A stretch of DNA of 64,000 nucleotides from Hyphomicrobiales bacterium (GTDB lineage: Bacteria > Pseudomonadota > Alphaproteobacteria > Rhizobiales > Rhizobiaceae): contig UBYX01000010.1 in NCBI GenBank assembly GCA_900469955.1, positions 186,001 to 250,000 of the forward strand, read 5' to 3'. This document shows, one piece after another, positions 1-8,419 of the stretch. Position 1 is the first letter of the stretch. Every line of letters starts with the position of its first letter. The position numbers and the translations under genes are program-made. The notes under the pieces were generated by a model. The model saw nothing but the letters and a program-made list of their open reading frames with translations. It searched no databases and had not been told where the DNA came from.

Positions 1-195
1 CAGTTTTGCCTCGGCGCAGACCGCCTCCATGAAATCGATTTCCCATCCGACCCATTTGCCGCTCGCATCCGGCGAAGTGAACGGCGGATAGGGTTCGGCG
101 GCAAAGCCGACCTTGACTTCCTGCGCCTGGACGACGCCCAGGGCCGCTGCACTCACGGCGATCGCCAAGGTAACCGTCTTGATGATGTTCTTCAT
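1..195 (-). CDS. Amino-acid ABC transporter substrate-binding protein, N-terminal part only
   Basis: The reverse strand reads from an ATG at 195 through 65 codons and runs off the window edge, so most of the protein is missing. Residues 1-24 look like a Sec signal peptide (lysines, alanine-rich core, likely cleavage after VQA). The mature start EVKVGFAAEPYPPF and then WVGWEIDFMEAVC is the usual opening of family-3 periplasmic binding proteins (PF00497) for polar or basic amino acids. A ribosome site (AGGGGA) precedes it. It follows the ATPase gene by 24 bases and is transcribed with it; permeases are presumably beyond the edge. Arginine or a relative as ligand is inferred only from the catabolic genes next door. 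Confidence 0.85.
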   Translation of the reverse strand, partial: MKNIIKTVTLAIAVSAAALGVVQAQEVKVGFAAEPYPPFTSPDASGKWVGWEIDFMEAVCAEAKL

Positions 196-219
196 GATTT
201 TCCCCTGTTGTTGTTTTGG

Positions 220-993
220 TCAGTGAATGGAGCTGATGAATTTCCGGAGCCGATCCGACTTGGGAGCACCGAAGATGGCTTCGGGCGGCCCCTGTTCCTC
301 GATGATACCGTTGTGCAAAAAGACGACGTGGTTTGAGACCTCCCGCGCGAATTTCATCTCATGGGTGACGAGGATCATCGTCCGTTTCTCGCGGGCCAGG
401 TCGCCGATGACCGACAGCACTTCGCCGACCAGTTCCGGATCGAGCGCCGAGGTCGGCTCGTCAAACAGCATGACCAGCGGCTGGATGGCGAGCGCCCGGG
501 CGATCGCCGCCCGCTGCTGCTGGCCGCCGGAGAGGAAAGCGGGATAAGCATCACGCTTTTCGTAAAGTCCGACCCGGCGCAGCAACGTCTCGGCGATCTC
601 GACCGCCTTGTCCTTCGGCTGCTTCAGCACGTGCACCGGCACCTCGATGACATTCTGCAGCACCGTCATGTGCTGCCACAGGTTGAAGCTCTGGAAGACC
701 ATGCCGAGCCGGGAACGTATCCGCTGCACTTGCCGCCGGTCGGACGGCGCAAGCCCACCGTGACCATCCTTCTTCATGACGATCGTTTCGCCATGAATGG
801 TGATCGTGCCCGCGCTTGGCAGCTCCAGCATGTTGATGCAGCGCAGAAAGGTGGACTTCCCTGAACCACTGCCGCCGATGATGGCAATCACGTCTCCCTG
901 ACGGGCGGTCAGCGACACGCCCTTCAGCACTTCCAATGGACCGAAACGTTTGTGTAGATTCGAGACTTCTATGGCTTGCGCCGAATCCGTCAT
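220..993 (-). CDS. Polar amino-acid ABC transporter ATP-binding protein (HisP/OccP type)
   Basis: A 257-residue cytoplasmic ATPase that powers import of a polar or basic amino acid. Walker A (GGSGSGKST, residues 40-48), Q-loop (Q101), signature LSGGQQQR (154-161), Walker B with DEPTSALDP (about 175-185) and the switch histidine H211 are all present. Length and the spacing insert after residue 70 fit the HisP/OccP/AotP group. It is the first gene of a leftward operon followed by the binding protein. The operon diverges from the arginine-related operon at 1205, so histidine, octopine or arginine family substrates are likely; the sequence alone cannot choose among them. Confidence 0.9.
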   Translation of the reverse strand: MTDSAQAIEVSNLHKRFGPLEVLKGVSLTARQGDVIAIIGGSGSGKSTFLRCINMLELPSAGTITIHGETIVMKKDGHGGLAPSDRRQVQRIRSRLGMVFQSFNLWQHMTVLQNVIEVPVHVLKQPKDKAVEIAETLLRRVGLYEKRDAYPAFLSGGQQQRAAIARALAIQPLVMLFDEPTSALDPELVGEVLSVIGDLAREKRTMILVTHEMKFAREVSNHVVFLHNGIIEEQGPPEAIFGAPKSDRLRKFISSIH

Positions 994-1121
994 GGATAGC
1001 CTTCACCGCCAGCCGAAATTCGGCCGGTCACACAATTTGGCACTGTTCCCCCAGCTTATGATTTTTGGTCCGCGGCGCTGGTAACGCGGCCTTGTGGAAA
1101 GAAGTCTGGCACTTGTGCGGA

Positions 1122-1141
1122 TATTATTCAAGCGTATAATA
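1122..1141. promoter_or_regulatory. Candidate operator in the divergent promoter region
   Basis: The 211-base gap between the leftward transporter (start 993) and the rightward operon (start 1205) contains an inverted repeat TATTAT-N8-ATAATA. It is AT-rich against a GC-rich background and lies about 65 bases before the start of the amidinohydrolase. A site for the TetR/BetI-like regulator encoded at 2074 is a reasonable guess; the short arms make this tentative. Confidence 0.3.
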
Positions 1142-1204
1142 AGCCCGAAATCCGAAAAAAGAGCGACGTCGCCCGCCTTCATTTTTTCCCAAGGGATAGA
1201 GATT

Positions 1205-2077
1205 ATGACCGCCTACGGCTCTCAAGCCATGTCTGCGCCTTTGATGCGTGTTCTGATGCGCCGCCCAGGCGATAGCCTTCGGAACGCAGATGCGGGCGAA
1301 TGGCATTACGGGCCAGGCTTCGATGCCGAGAAAGCGATCCGCCAGCATAGGGAATTCACAGGGCTGGTCGAGAAATCCGGAGCGGAAATCCTCTGGCTGG
1401 AAGATGCCGGCGATGGCCTTGCCGACTCGATGTTCACCCACGACCCATCGTTGATGACGGACCACGGAGCCATCCTCCTGCGCATGGGAAAATCCCTCCG
1501 CGCCACTGAACCCGAGCTGCATGAAAAAGCCTATGCAGCCGCAGGAATTTCGGTGCTCGGCCGGATTGCCGCGCCGGGCGCGGTCGAGGGTGGCGACTGC
1601 GTCTGGATCGACAAGCAGACGCTGGCGGTAGGGCGCGGGGTGCGCACCAACCAGGCCGGCATCGACCAGCTTGCCGCGATCCTGAAGCCGATCGGCGTCA
1701 CGGTTCTCGGCTACGACCTGCCGCTCTGGCAAGGCGTCGAAGCGTGCCTGCACCTGATGTCGGTGATCAGCCCGCTTGCGGAAAAGCTTGCGCTTGTCCA
1801 TGCGCCGCTGATGCCGGCCGCCCTCTACATGATGCTGCAGGAGCGCGGCTACACGCTGATCCACGGTTCCGATAACGAATTTGCCGAGAGCAATGGCCTG
1901 AGCCTGAACGTCCTGCCGACAAGCCCGGGCCATGTGATCATGGTCGACGGTTTTCCGATCACCCGGCAGGCGATGGAGGCCCATGGCTGCGTGGTCGACA
2001 CCTTCGAAGCCGATGCTCTTTGCATTGCGTGCGAAGGCGGTCCTACGTGCCTTACCCGCCCGGTCCTCAGGAGATGA
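1205..2077 (+). CDS. Amidinohydrolase of the dimethylargininase (DDAH)/arginine deiminase family
   Basis: A 290-residue enzyme of the amidinotransferase superfamily that hydrolyses the guanidino group of arginine or N-methylated arginine, giving citrulline plus ammonia or a methylamine. The signs are an early substrate-loop region with DSMFTHDPSL, the GGDC stretch, a catalytic histidine in EACLHLMS, and the C-terminal nucleophile Cys (residue 282) in EGGPTCLTRP. I chose the ATG at 1205 because GGGATAGAG precedes it; an in-frame start at 1094 would add 37 residues unlike the family. Its stop overlaps the next gene as ATGA. DDAH is favoured over arginine deiminase because of size (about 250-290 against over 400 residues), but the substrate is not proven. 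Confidence 0.8.
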   Translation: MTAYGSQAMSAPLMRVLMRRPGDSLRNADAGEWHYGPGFDAEKAIRQHREFTGLVEKSGAEILWLEDAGDGLADSMFTHDPSLMTDHGAILLRMGKSLRATEPELHEKAYAAAGISVLGRIAAPGAVEGGDCVWIDKQTLAVGRGVRTNQAGIDQLAAILKPIGVTVLGYDLPLWQGVEACLHLMSVISPLAEKLALVHAPLMPAALYMMLQERGYTLIHGSDNEFAESNGLSLNVLPTSPGHVIMVDGFPITRQAMEAHGCVVDTFEADALCIACEGGPTCLTRPVLRR

Positions 2078-2721
2078 CGGTGAACCGGCGCACCTACCAC
2101 CGGGCGAGCGAGGCCGAGCGGCGGGAGGACCTGATCCTCGCCACGCTCGACTGCATCGCTGAGTTCGGCATCCAGGGTGCGACGGTGCGCCAGATCGCCA
2201 CGCGCGCCGGCGTCACCGGCGGGCTGATCCGGCACTATTTCTCCGGCAAGGACCAGATGCTGCAGGCTGCCTATCGCAAGGTGATGACGGGCATGACGGA
2301 AACAGCGATCGCCGCGGCGATCGAAGGCGAGACCGCCAAGGCGCGGCTGCGCCGCTTCATCGTCGCCAACGTCACCCCGCCGGTCACAGATCCGCGCACG
2401 CTCTCGCTCTGGGCGGCCTTCATCAGCCATATCCAGATCGACCCGAGTTTTGCCGCCGTTCACCGCGAAAATTATTTCGCTTTTCTGGAGGCGCTGGAAA
2501 CGCTGCTGACCGCCTTCTTCGCGGAGCAGAACCGAGAGGTCAGCCCGAAGGAATGCCGCGCCCACGCCGTCGCGCTCAACGCGCTGGTAGACGGTCTGTG
2601 GCTTGAAGGAACGCTTGCCGCGGACATGTTCGCGGAGAAGGAACTCGCGGAGAACGCCCTGATATCCGTGGAAGCGCTGCTGCGTCTCCAACCGGGCGAA
2701 CTCTCCGCAGACGAACGATAA
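2074..2721 (+). CDS. TetR family regulator, BetI-like
   Basis: A 215-residue repressor with an N-terminal helix-turn-helix (about residues 15-60: EDLILATLDCIAEFG, then VRQIATRAGVTGGLIRHYF) and an all-helical ligand domain. The start at 2074 gives an ATGA overlap with the upstream amidinohydrolase and has CAGGAG just before it; a longer frame from 2020 lacks support. The helix-turn-helix resembles BetI, and relatives often sit with amine or amino-acid catabolic genes. It is embedded in the operon and so probably controls it and perhaps the divergent transporter, with an arginine-derived ligand as an inference. Confidence 0.88.
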   Translation: MTVNRRTYHRASEAERREDLILATLDCIAEFGIQGATVRQIATRAGVTGGLIRHYFSGKDQMLQAAYRKVMTGMTETAIAAAIEGETAKARLRRFIVANVTPPVTDPRTLSLWAAFISHIQIDPSFAAVHRENYFAFLEALETLLTAFFAEQNREVSPKECRAHAVALNALVDGLWLEGTLAADMFAEKELAENALISVEALLRLQPGELSADER

Positions 2722-2736
2722 CAAAAGGAAACACCG

Positions 2737-3930
2737 ATGCGCTACGCCTCGATCACCGACCGTCTCGCCCATCTCGGCTCCGGCCGCTGGGCGCTTCATC
2801 TCACCGCCCGTCGCATGAAGGCAGCCGGCGAGGAGATTATCGAGCTCACCATCGGGGAACCGGACGTCGCACCCGACAAGGCGCTGCTCGACGAGGCGGC
2901 CCGCGCCATGTATGCGGGCCGAACCCGCTATTCCAACGGCCGCGGCGAACCACCGGTGCTCAAGGCGCTGATCGAGAAATACTCAAAACGCCGGCCCGGC
3001 GTCACGGAACGCAACTTCCTCTGTTTTCCCGGTACCCAGACTGCACTTTACGGCGTCATGACCGGCCTTGTCGAAGCCGGCGACGGCGTGCTGGTCGGCG
3101 ACCCGCTTTATGCGACCTATGAAGGCGTCATCGCGTCCACCGGGGCGCACATGATCCCCGTGCCGCTTCGGCCGGAGAGGAAGTTCCACCTGCAGGCTGA
3201 GGATCTGGAACGGGCGGTGACCCCAGAAGCCCGCGTGCTGCTGCTCAATACGCCGCACAATCCGACCGGCGCAGTTCTGACCGCCGCGGAGATTGTAAAG
3301 ATCGGCGAGGTCTGCCGCCGCCACGATCTCTGGATCGTCTGCGACGAAGTCTATGAGCAACTGATTTTCGAGGGCACGCCGTTCGCCTCCCCGTTCGACC
3401 TTCCGGAGCTTGCGGAACGGACGATCGTGGTTTCGTCCATTTCGAAATCCCATGCCGCCCCGGGCTTCCGCAGCGGCTGGGCGGCGGGTCCGGAGGAATT
3501 CTGCGAGAAGCTTCTGCCGGTTTCCGAAACCATGCTGTTTGGCGTCCAGCCCTTCATCTCAGACATGACGGCCATGGCTCTCTCGCAGCACTTCGACACC
3601 GCCGACGTGATGCGCGAAAACTATCGCCGCCGTGCCGAAATCGTCGAGAAGACGTTTGCCGGCAGCAACCTGGTCAAGCCAATGCCGCCGGAAGGCGGTA
3701 TGTTCATCCTCCTAGACGTCACGTCGACCGGCCTCGGCGGCGAGGAATTTGCCTGGGAACTGCTGCATCAGGAAAAGGTGGCGGTCATGCCCGGTTCATC
3801 GTTCGGAGATCAGGCGGCCGGCTTCCTGCGCATCTCTCTGACCATGCCGGACGACGTGCTCGAAACGGCGATGGGTCGCATCGGCGAGCTCGCAAATCGT
3901 CTCGTCTCGCTCAAGGAAAAGCGCGCATGA
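2737..3930 (+). CDS. aruH: PLP aminotransferase, probable L-arginine:pyruvate transaminase
   Basis: A 397-residue fold-type I class I/II aminotransferase. The expected PLP residues are present: N175 in NTPHNPTG, D203 and Y206 in CDEVYEQ, the Schiff-base lysine K237 in SSISKSHAAPGFRSGW, and an arginine near the C terminus (GFLRISLT). The length matches AruH of Pseudomonas (about 393). The call rests mainly on context: its stop overlaps, as ATGA, a TPP enzyme resembling AruI, the enzyme that decarboxylates the transamination product 5-guanidino-2-oxopentanoate. It has its own ribosome site (AAAGGAAA). If the neighbouring decarboxylase is misassigned, this could be another basic or aromatic aminotransferase. 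Confidence 0.75.
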   Translation: MRYASITDRLAHLGSGRWALHLTARRMKAAGEEIIELTIGEPDVAPDKALLDEAARAMYAGRTRYSNGRGEPPVLKALIEKYSKRRPGVTERNFLCFPGTQTALYGVMTGLVEAGDGVLVGDPLYATYEGVIASTGAHMIPVPLRPERKFHLQAEDLERAVTPEARVLLLNTPHNPTGAVLTAAEIVKIGEVCRRHDLWIVCDEVYEQLIFEGTPFASPFDLPELAERTIVVSSISKSHAAPGFRSGWAAGPEEFCEKLLPVSETMLFGVQPFISDMTAMALSQHFDTADVMRENYRRRAEIVEKTFAGSNLVKPMPPEGGMFILLDVTSTGLGGEEFAWELLHQEKVAVMPGSSFGDQAAGFLRISLTMPDDVLETAMGRIGELANRLVSLKEKRA

Positions 3931-5543
3931 GCGGAAACCTGAAGACTGTCGGCGAGACGCTGATCGATCTTCTGGAAGTCAACGGCGTGGATGTCGTCTT
4001 CGGCATCCCCGGCGTCCACACTGTCGAACTCTATCGCGGGCTCGCCGCCTCGAAAATCCGTCACGTGACGCCGCGTCACGAACAGGGCGCGGGGTTCATG
4101 GCGGACGGTTATGCCCGTGTCAGCGGCAAGCCCGGCGTCTGCCTTGTCATTACCGGCCCCGGGCTGACCAACATCATCACGCCCATGGCACAGGCCTATC
4201 AGGATTCCGTGCCCATGCTGGTGATATCAGGGGTCAACGCGCGTGCCACGCTCGGCCATGGCCGCGGCCGGCTGCACGAACTGCCGGACCAGCGCGGCAT
4301 GATGGCGACGCTGGCGCTGATGTCCCACACATTGCACAACCCGGAAGACCTGGCCGATGTAATGGAGCGGGCCTTCGCGATCCTCCGTTCGGGGAGACCT
4401 GGCCCGGTGCATATCGAAATCCCGACAGATGTGATGGCAGCGCGTATCAAGGCACCGCGCTTGCGCAACATTGCTCCCGCCAGACCGCGAGCCGATGCGG
4501 CAACGACCAATGAAGCAGCCAGCCGCTGCCTTGCAGCCGCTCGGCCTGTGATCCTGGTGGGCGGGGGCGCGGTATCGGCGGCGAAGGACATTGTGACGCT
4601 CGCCGAAAGGCTGGACGCGCCGCTGGTGACGACCACCAATGCCCGCGGCGCCTTCGCACATCACCCGCTGTCCGTACCGGCAAGCCCCAGCCTCGAATCC
4701 GTGCGAAAACTGATTGCGGATGCCGACCTGGTTCTCGCCTTCGGCACGCAGATGGGCCAGACCGACTACGATATGTATGTGAACGGCGGTTTTCCGGAAC
4801 TCGCCAATCTCATTCGCATCGATATCGACTCGGCCCAGCTTGCCCGCGGCCCCCAGGCGGCGCTTTCGATTCTGTCTTCCGCGGAAAACGCCGCGTTCGA
4901 CCTTTCGGCTGCGATCGGTTCCGGCAACCGCCGGCAGTCTGACGGGGCAGAGCGTGCAGGCGAGACGCGGCAGGCGGCACAGGCCGAACTCACACCGAAG
5001 ATGCGCGTGGAAATCGGCATCCTCGACAAAATCCGGGAAACCCTGCCGGGCGCGATCATTGTCGGCGACAGCACGCAGGCGGTTTATGCGGGCAACCTCT
5101 ATTATGAAGCGGGCCGGCCGCATGGCTGGTTTAATGCCGCGACCGGTTATGGTGCGCTTGGCTATGGCCCTCCGGCTGCCGTGGGGGCTGCGATTGCCGA
5201 GCCGGAAACGCCAGTGGTATGCCTTACCGGCGACGGCGGGCTGCAATTCACGCTCGCGGAGATCGGCTCGGCGAAGGACGCCGGGGCAAACGTCATCTTC
5301 CTGGTCTGGAACAATGACGGCTATCAGGAGATCGAGACCTACATGGTCGAGAACGGTATCGAGCCGGAAGGGGTCAAACCCTCTGCGCCCGATTTCCTGA
5401 AGATCGCCGAGGCTTTCGGCCTGCCGGCGGTGCGGCTTGGGAATATCGAAGAGCTGCCGGCGGCTCTTGAGAGCTTCCGCCGGCAGCACGGCCCGTCGCT
5501 GATCGAAATTCATCAGACCAGGACGATCGGCGCAACGGCCTGA
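3927..5543 (+). CDS. aruI: TPP-dependent decarboxylase, probable 5-guanidino-2-oxopentanoate decarboxylase
   Basis: A 538-residue member of the acetolactate synthase/benzoylformate decarboxylase superfamily with N-terminal TPP-binding, central and C-terminal TPP domains. The TPP-activating glutamate is E52 in RHEQGAGFMADGYAR, and the GDG...N cofactor motif lies at about 430-460 (TGDGGLQF to WNNDGYQEIE). The stretch FGIPGVHTVELYRGL is typical of AruI-like proteins and unlike true acetolactate synthases. It overlaps the transaminase gene by four bases, so the two are translationally coupled. Known role of AruI: ketoarginine to 4-guanidinobutyraldehyde. No regulatory ACT subunit gene is nearby, which also argues against acetolactate synthesis. 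Confidence 0.8.
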   Translation: MSGNLKTVGETLIDLLEVNGVDVVFGIPGVHTVELYRGLAASKIRHVTPRHEQGAGFMADGYARVSGKPGVCLVITGPGLTNIITPMAQAYQDSVPMLVISGVNARATLGHGRGRLHELPDQRGMMATLALMSHTLHNPEDLADVMERAFAILRSGRPGPVHIEIPTDVMAARIKAPRLRNIAPARPRADAATTNEAASRCLAAARPVILVGGGAVSAAKDIVTLAERLDAPLVTTTNARGAFAHHPLSVPASPSLESVRKLIADADLVLAFGTQMGQTDYDMYVNGGFPELANLIRIDIDSAQLARGPQAALSILSSAENAAFDLSAAIGSGNRRQSDGAERAGETRQAAQAELTPKMRVEIGILDKIRETLPGAIIVGDSTQAVYAGNLYYEAGRPHGWFNAATGYGALGYGPPAAVGAAIAEPETPVVCLTGDGGLQFTLAEIGSAKDAGANVIFLVWNNDGYQEIETYMVENGIEPEGVKPSAPDFLKIAEAFGLPAVRLGNIEELPAALESFRRQHGPSLIEIHQTRTIGATA

Positions 5544-5558
5544 GTTCTGCGTCCCGGG

Positions 5559-5828
5559 CTACTCGCTGTCCTGGCGCCCGGTCGGGCCGCCGACGACATC
5601 GGCCTGCGCCTCGGTGCCGTAAGGCAGGCTCTGGCCACCGGCATCGCCCGCATCGGCGACATGGTCCTTCGCGCTTCCGGAACCTTCCGCATCATGAGCT
5701 TTCCGAGCCTTGTTGATTTCGGTCGTCGCCGGATCCGCCTTTCCGCGCGATATATCCTCGCCGGTGCCGGAACTCTTTTCGATGTTCCGGTGACGGCTGC
5801 CAAAACGGCCGGGTTCGTTGGACTGCAT
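5559..5828 (-). CDS. Small hydrophilic, probably disordered protein
   Basis: An 89-residue frame with a near-perfect ribosome site (AAGGAGGAG) before its ATG, which is the main reason to accept it. The protein has almost no hydrophobic residues and is rich in G, S, E, D, K and R, with no cysteine or tryptophan; it looks intrinsically disordered. No family is recognised. It lies convergent to the aruI-like gene and is transcribed leftward, 58 bases downstream of the DUF763 gene. Such short polar proteins are common in rhizobia and some are stress-induced, but nothing here shows a function. Confidence 0.65.
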   Translation of the reverse strand: MQSNEPGRFGSRHRNIEKSSGTGEDISRGKADPATTEINKARKAHDAEGSGSAKDHVADAGDAGGQSLPYGTEAQADVVGGPTGRQDSE

Positions 5829-5886
5829 CTCATCTCCTCCTTTTGGCTCTCACATCGAAAACCATCAGAGTAAACCATCGTTCCCC

Positions 5887-7146
5887 TCAGCCGCGACGCT
5901 TTTCGGCTGATTCCCCAGGGGCTGGTTCGAAGCCGAAGACGCTGCGTCCGCCCCACTCATGGGATTGGCGGAATTCGCCGGCGACGATCTCCTTCAAATC
6001 CGGTCCGGTGACATAGCGCTCGAGCTGCCGGGCCTGAACGTCGAGCCGTTTAAGTGCCTGCAGCTCCTCCTCCCGGCCAAGCTTTGCCTTGCCGACCGCC
6101 GATTTCATCACCTTGATGGTCTCGTCATAAACCTTGAGCGGCACCGGAAAGGGGTGCCGATCCTTGCCGCCATGGGCGAGCGAAAAACGGGCAGGATCGG
6201 AAAAACGGCAGGGCGCGCCATGAACCACCTCCGCCACCATGGCAAGCGCCTGCACCGTGCGGGCGCCGACACCCGGCGTCAGAAGCAATTGCTCGAAGTC
6301 TTCCGGTCCTCGGTCGGCCGCCGCGGCGAGCGTGCCGTGCAGCCGCTTCATGTTGACGTCTTGTTCGCGGACATCGTGATGCGCCGGCATGACAAGATGC
6401 GGCAGCATGGGCTGCGCCAGATCCTTTGTCTTTCGCGCCGGATCGAGGGCGATCACCTCGCGGACGATCCGGTCCGGTCCCAATGAAGCAAGAAGATCGA
6501 GCTGGCCTTTTCGGGAAGCTTCGGCGCGATGGTCGGCGAGGTTGACAATCTCGCCCTGCCCACGGCCTTCGATTGCCGTGTGTGGAGAATCAACGAAGCT
6601 GGTGATGCCTTCCGACAGCCAGTGATAGCGCCGCGCCTGGCGCCTATCGCCGTTCATGCCCTGCTGCACGACAACCCATTTGCCGTCGTCGGTGACGATG
6701 AAGCCATGCAGATAAAGATCAAAACCGTCCTGCACGGCGGCGCTATCCACCTTGGCGACCAGCCGGCTGGTCGTGGCAAGCTCGCTGCCGTCGATGCCGA
6801 CCCGGTTGCCGATGGCGATCAATTCGTCCGGAGTCTTGCGGGAATTCTGGCCGCGCCCGCCGCAAACATGGATGCCGAGTTCACCAGACAGCGGCGTCAA
6901 CCCGCGCTTCAGCGCACCGATGACGCTGGTGGTGATGCCCGAAGAGTGCCAGTCCATGCCCATGACCGAGCCGAAGGACTGGAACCAGAAAGGATGCGCC
7001 AGCCGCCGCATGAACTCGTCGCGACCATAATGGATGACGATCGCCTGCGCGATGATCGCCCCAAGTTTCGTCATCCGCTCGCCCAGCCAAGGGGGAACCC
7101 GGCCGCCGTGAAGCGGGAGATCGGCACTTCCTGCTCTTTTAACCAT
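5887..7146 (-). CDS. DUF763 domain protein
   Basis: A 419-residue protein beginning with GSADLPLHGGRVPPWL, the signature start of DUF763 (PF05559), which covers nearly the whole length. A helix-hairpin-helix-like stretch, LLLTPGVGARTVQALAMVA, lies around residue 290 and suggests nucleic-acid contact. Other conserved-looking blocks are WHSSGITTSVIGALKRGL and ICGGRG-type text near residue 95. No transmembrane segments or signal are seen. Function of the family is unknown to me; members occur in archaea and bacteria. It stands alone between the small disordered gene and an aminotransferase on the same strand. Confidence 0.85.
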   Translation of the reverse strand: MVKRAGSADLPLHGGRVPPWLGERMTKLGAIIAQAIVIHYGRDEFMRRLAHPFWFQSFGSVMGMDWHSSGITTSVIGALKRGLTPLSGELGIHVCGGRGQNSRKTPDELIAIGNRVGIDGSELATTSRLVAKVDSAAVQDGFDLYLHGFIVTDDGKWVVVQQGMNGDRRQARRYHWLSEGITSFVDSPHTAIEGRGQGEIVNLADHRAEASRKGQLDLLASLGPDRIVREVIALDPARKTKDLAQPMLPHLVMPAHHDVREQDVNMKRLHGTLAAAADRGPEDFEQLLLTPGVGARTVQALAMVAEVVHGAPCRFSDPARFSLAHGGKDRHPFPVPLKVYDETIKVMKSAVGKAKLGREEELQALKRLDVQARQLERYVTGPDLKEIVAGEFRQSHEWGGRSVFGFEPAPGESAEKRRG

Positions 7147-7173
7147 GATCCGCTTATATACGGACCGGCGGTA

Positions 7174-8346
7174 TCAAGACAGAGAAAAGTTCTGCAAACG
7201 TTCCTTCAGCCGGCCGATCGTCGGCACGTCCGCGTTGGCGAAGGCAAAGCGCAGATAATTCTGCTGACTGTCCCCGAAATACGCGCCGGGGATAGAGATG
7301 ACGCCGGCTCGCCTCGCCAGCTGCTCCGCGACCTGCGCCGAGCCGACACCGGCAAAAGGATGGCGCACAAACGCGAAATAGGCCCCGATCGCGTCGAGTT
7401 TCCAGCCGGTCAAGCCCCGCATCACGGATCGCAAGGCATCGGCGCGACGGCCGATTTCCTGCCGGTTTTCCTCCCGCCAGTCCGCAAGCAGGGGCAGAGC
7501 CGCGGCAACAGCCGCCTGGGCGGCGCGGGGTGCGCAGATCTGCAGGTTGTCCATGATCTTCGCAATTTGCTCCACCGCCCTTGAACCGGCCGTGATGGCG
7601 CCAAGCCGATGACCCGGAATGCAGAATGATTTCGAAAAACTGTAGAGGCTGATCAGCGTTTCCTCCCAGCCGGAAAGGCTGAAAAGGTTGTGCGGAGCCT
7701 GGCCTGCGACCGGCATGAAGTCCCGATACGTCTCGTCGAGGATCAGCCAGATGCCCTTTTCACGGCAGAGCCTGAAGATCGCTTCGAGCAGCGACGGCGG
7801 ATAGATCGCCCCGGTCGGATTGTTGGGAGAGACGAGCGCCAGCGCCCGGACATCCGGCGTGATCGCAGCTTCGAGGCTGACGAGATCCGGAAGAAAGCCG
7901 TTTTCCGCCGCACAAGCCACGAATGCCGTCTTCACGCCCATCATCGCGAGCGTCGTTTCATGGTTGAAGTAGAAGGGCTCCGTCATCAGAACCGTGTTGC
8001 CGGGTCCGGCGACCGTCATCGCGGCGCAGACGAAGGCCTGGTTGCAGCCGGAGGTGACATGGATGTTGTCGGACCCGAGCGACGCGCCATAGACCTCGGA
8101 AGCATGCTCGGCATAGACGCGGCGAAGCTCCGCCTCACCTTCGATCGGACCATAGCCGGTAAAGGCGGTGGATGAGGCCGTTTCGCCGAGAAGCTTCAGC
8201 ATTTCCGGATGAGCGGGGTACCCGGGCACGGCCTGCGACAGGTCGATCAGCGGCCCCTTGGAGCCGTCATAGGCGCGTCCCCAGGCAAAAACGGAGGGAA
8301 CGGGCGGCGGTGAGAGCTTTTCGACGAGTGGATTGAAGGCAGGCAT
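7174..8346 (-). CDS. Class I/II PLP aminotransferase
   Basis: A 390-residue fold-type I aminotransferase. Visible PLP elements are SPNNPTG (residues 173-179), D204 in ILDETYRDF, the lysine K239 in SFSKSFCIPGHRLG, and the C-terminal arginine in NYLRFAF. The serine-rich SFSKSF and the PFYFNHE segment separate it from the other two aminotransferases in the window, so they are not recent duplicates. It diverges from the sulfite-oxidase-like gene at 8420, with a 73-base intergenic region, and is followed after 27 bases by the DUF763 gene. The substrate cannot be read from the sequence. Confidence 0.88.
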   Translation of the reverse strand: MPAFNPLVEKLSPPPVPSVFAWGRAYDGSKGPLIDLSQAVPGYPAHPEMLKLLGETASSTAFTGYGPIEGEAELRRVYAEHASEVYGASLGSDNIHVTSGCNQAFVCAAMTVAGPGNTVLMTEPFYFNHETTLAMMGVKTAFVACAAENGFLPDLVSLEAAITPDVRALALVSPNNPTGAIYPPSLLEAIFRLCREKGIWLILDETYRDFMPVAGQAPHNLFSLSGWEETLISLYSFSKSFCIPGHRLGAITAGSRAVEQIAKIMDNLQICAPRAAQAAVAAALPLLADWREENRQEIGRRADALRSVMRGLTGWKLDAIGAYFAFVRHPFAGVGSAQVAEQLARRAGVISIPGAYFGDSQQNYLRFAFANADVPTIGRLKERLQNFSLS

Positions 8347-8419
8347 GATTTTCCAGAACGGGCAATTGATTTGGTCCCCTTGTTTATCAGATTATCGAGG
8401 GACGCAAGGAGAACCGGTC

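Noticed and set aside
3927-5543. Acetolactate synthase (ilvB) as the identity of the TPP enzyme
   Set aside because: No small ACT subunit gene follows, and the N-terminal GVHTVELYRGL text and coupling to a transaminase fit ketoarginine decarboxylase better.
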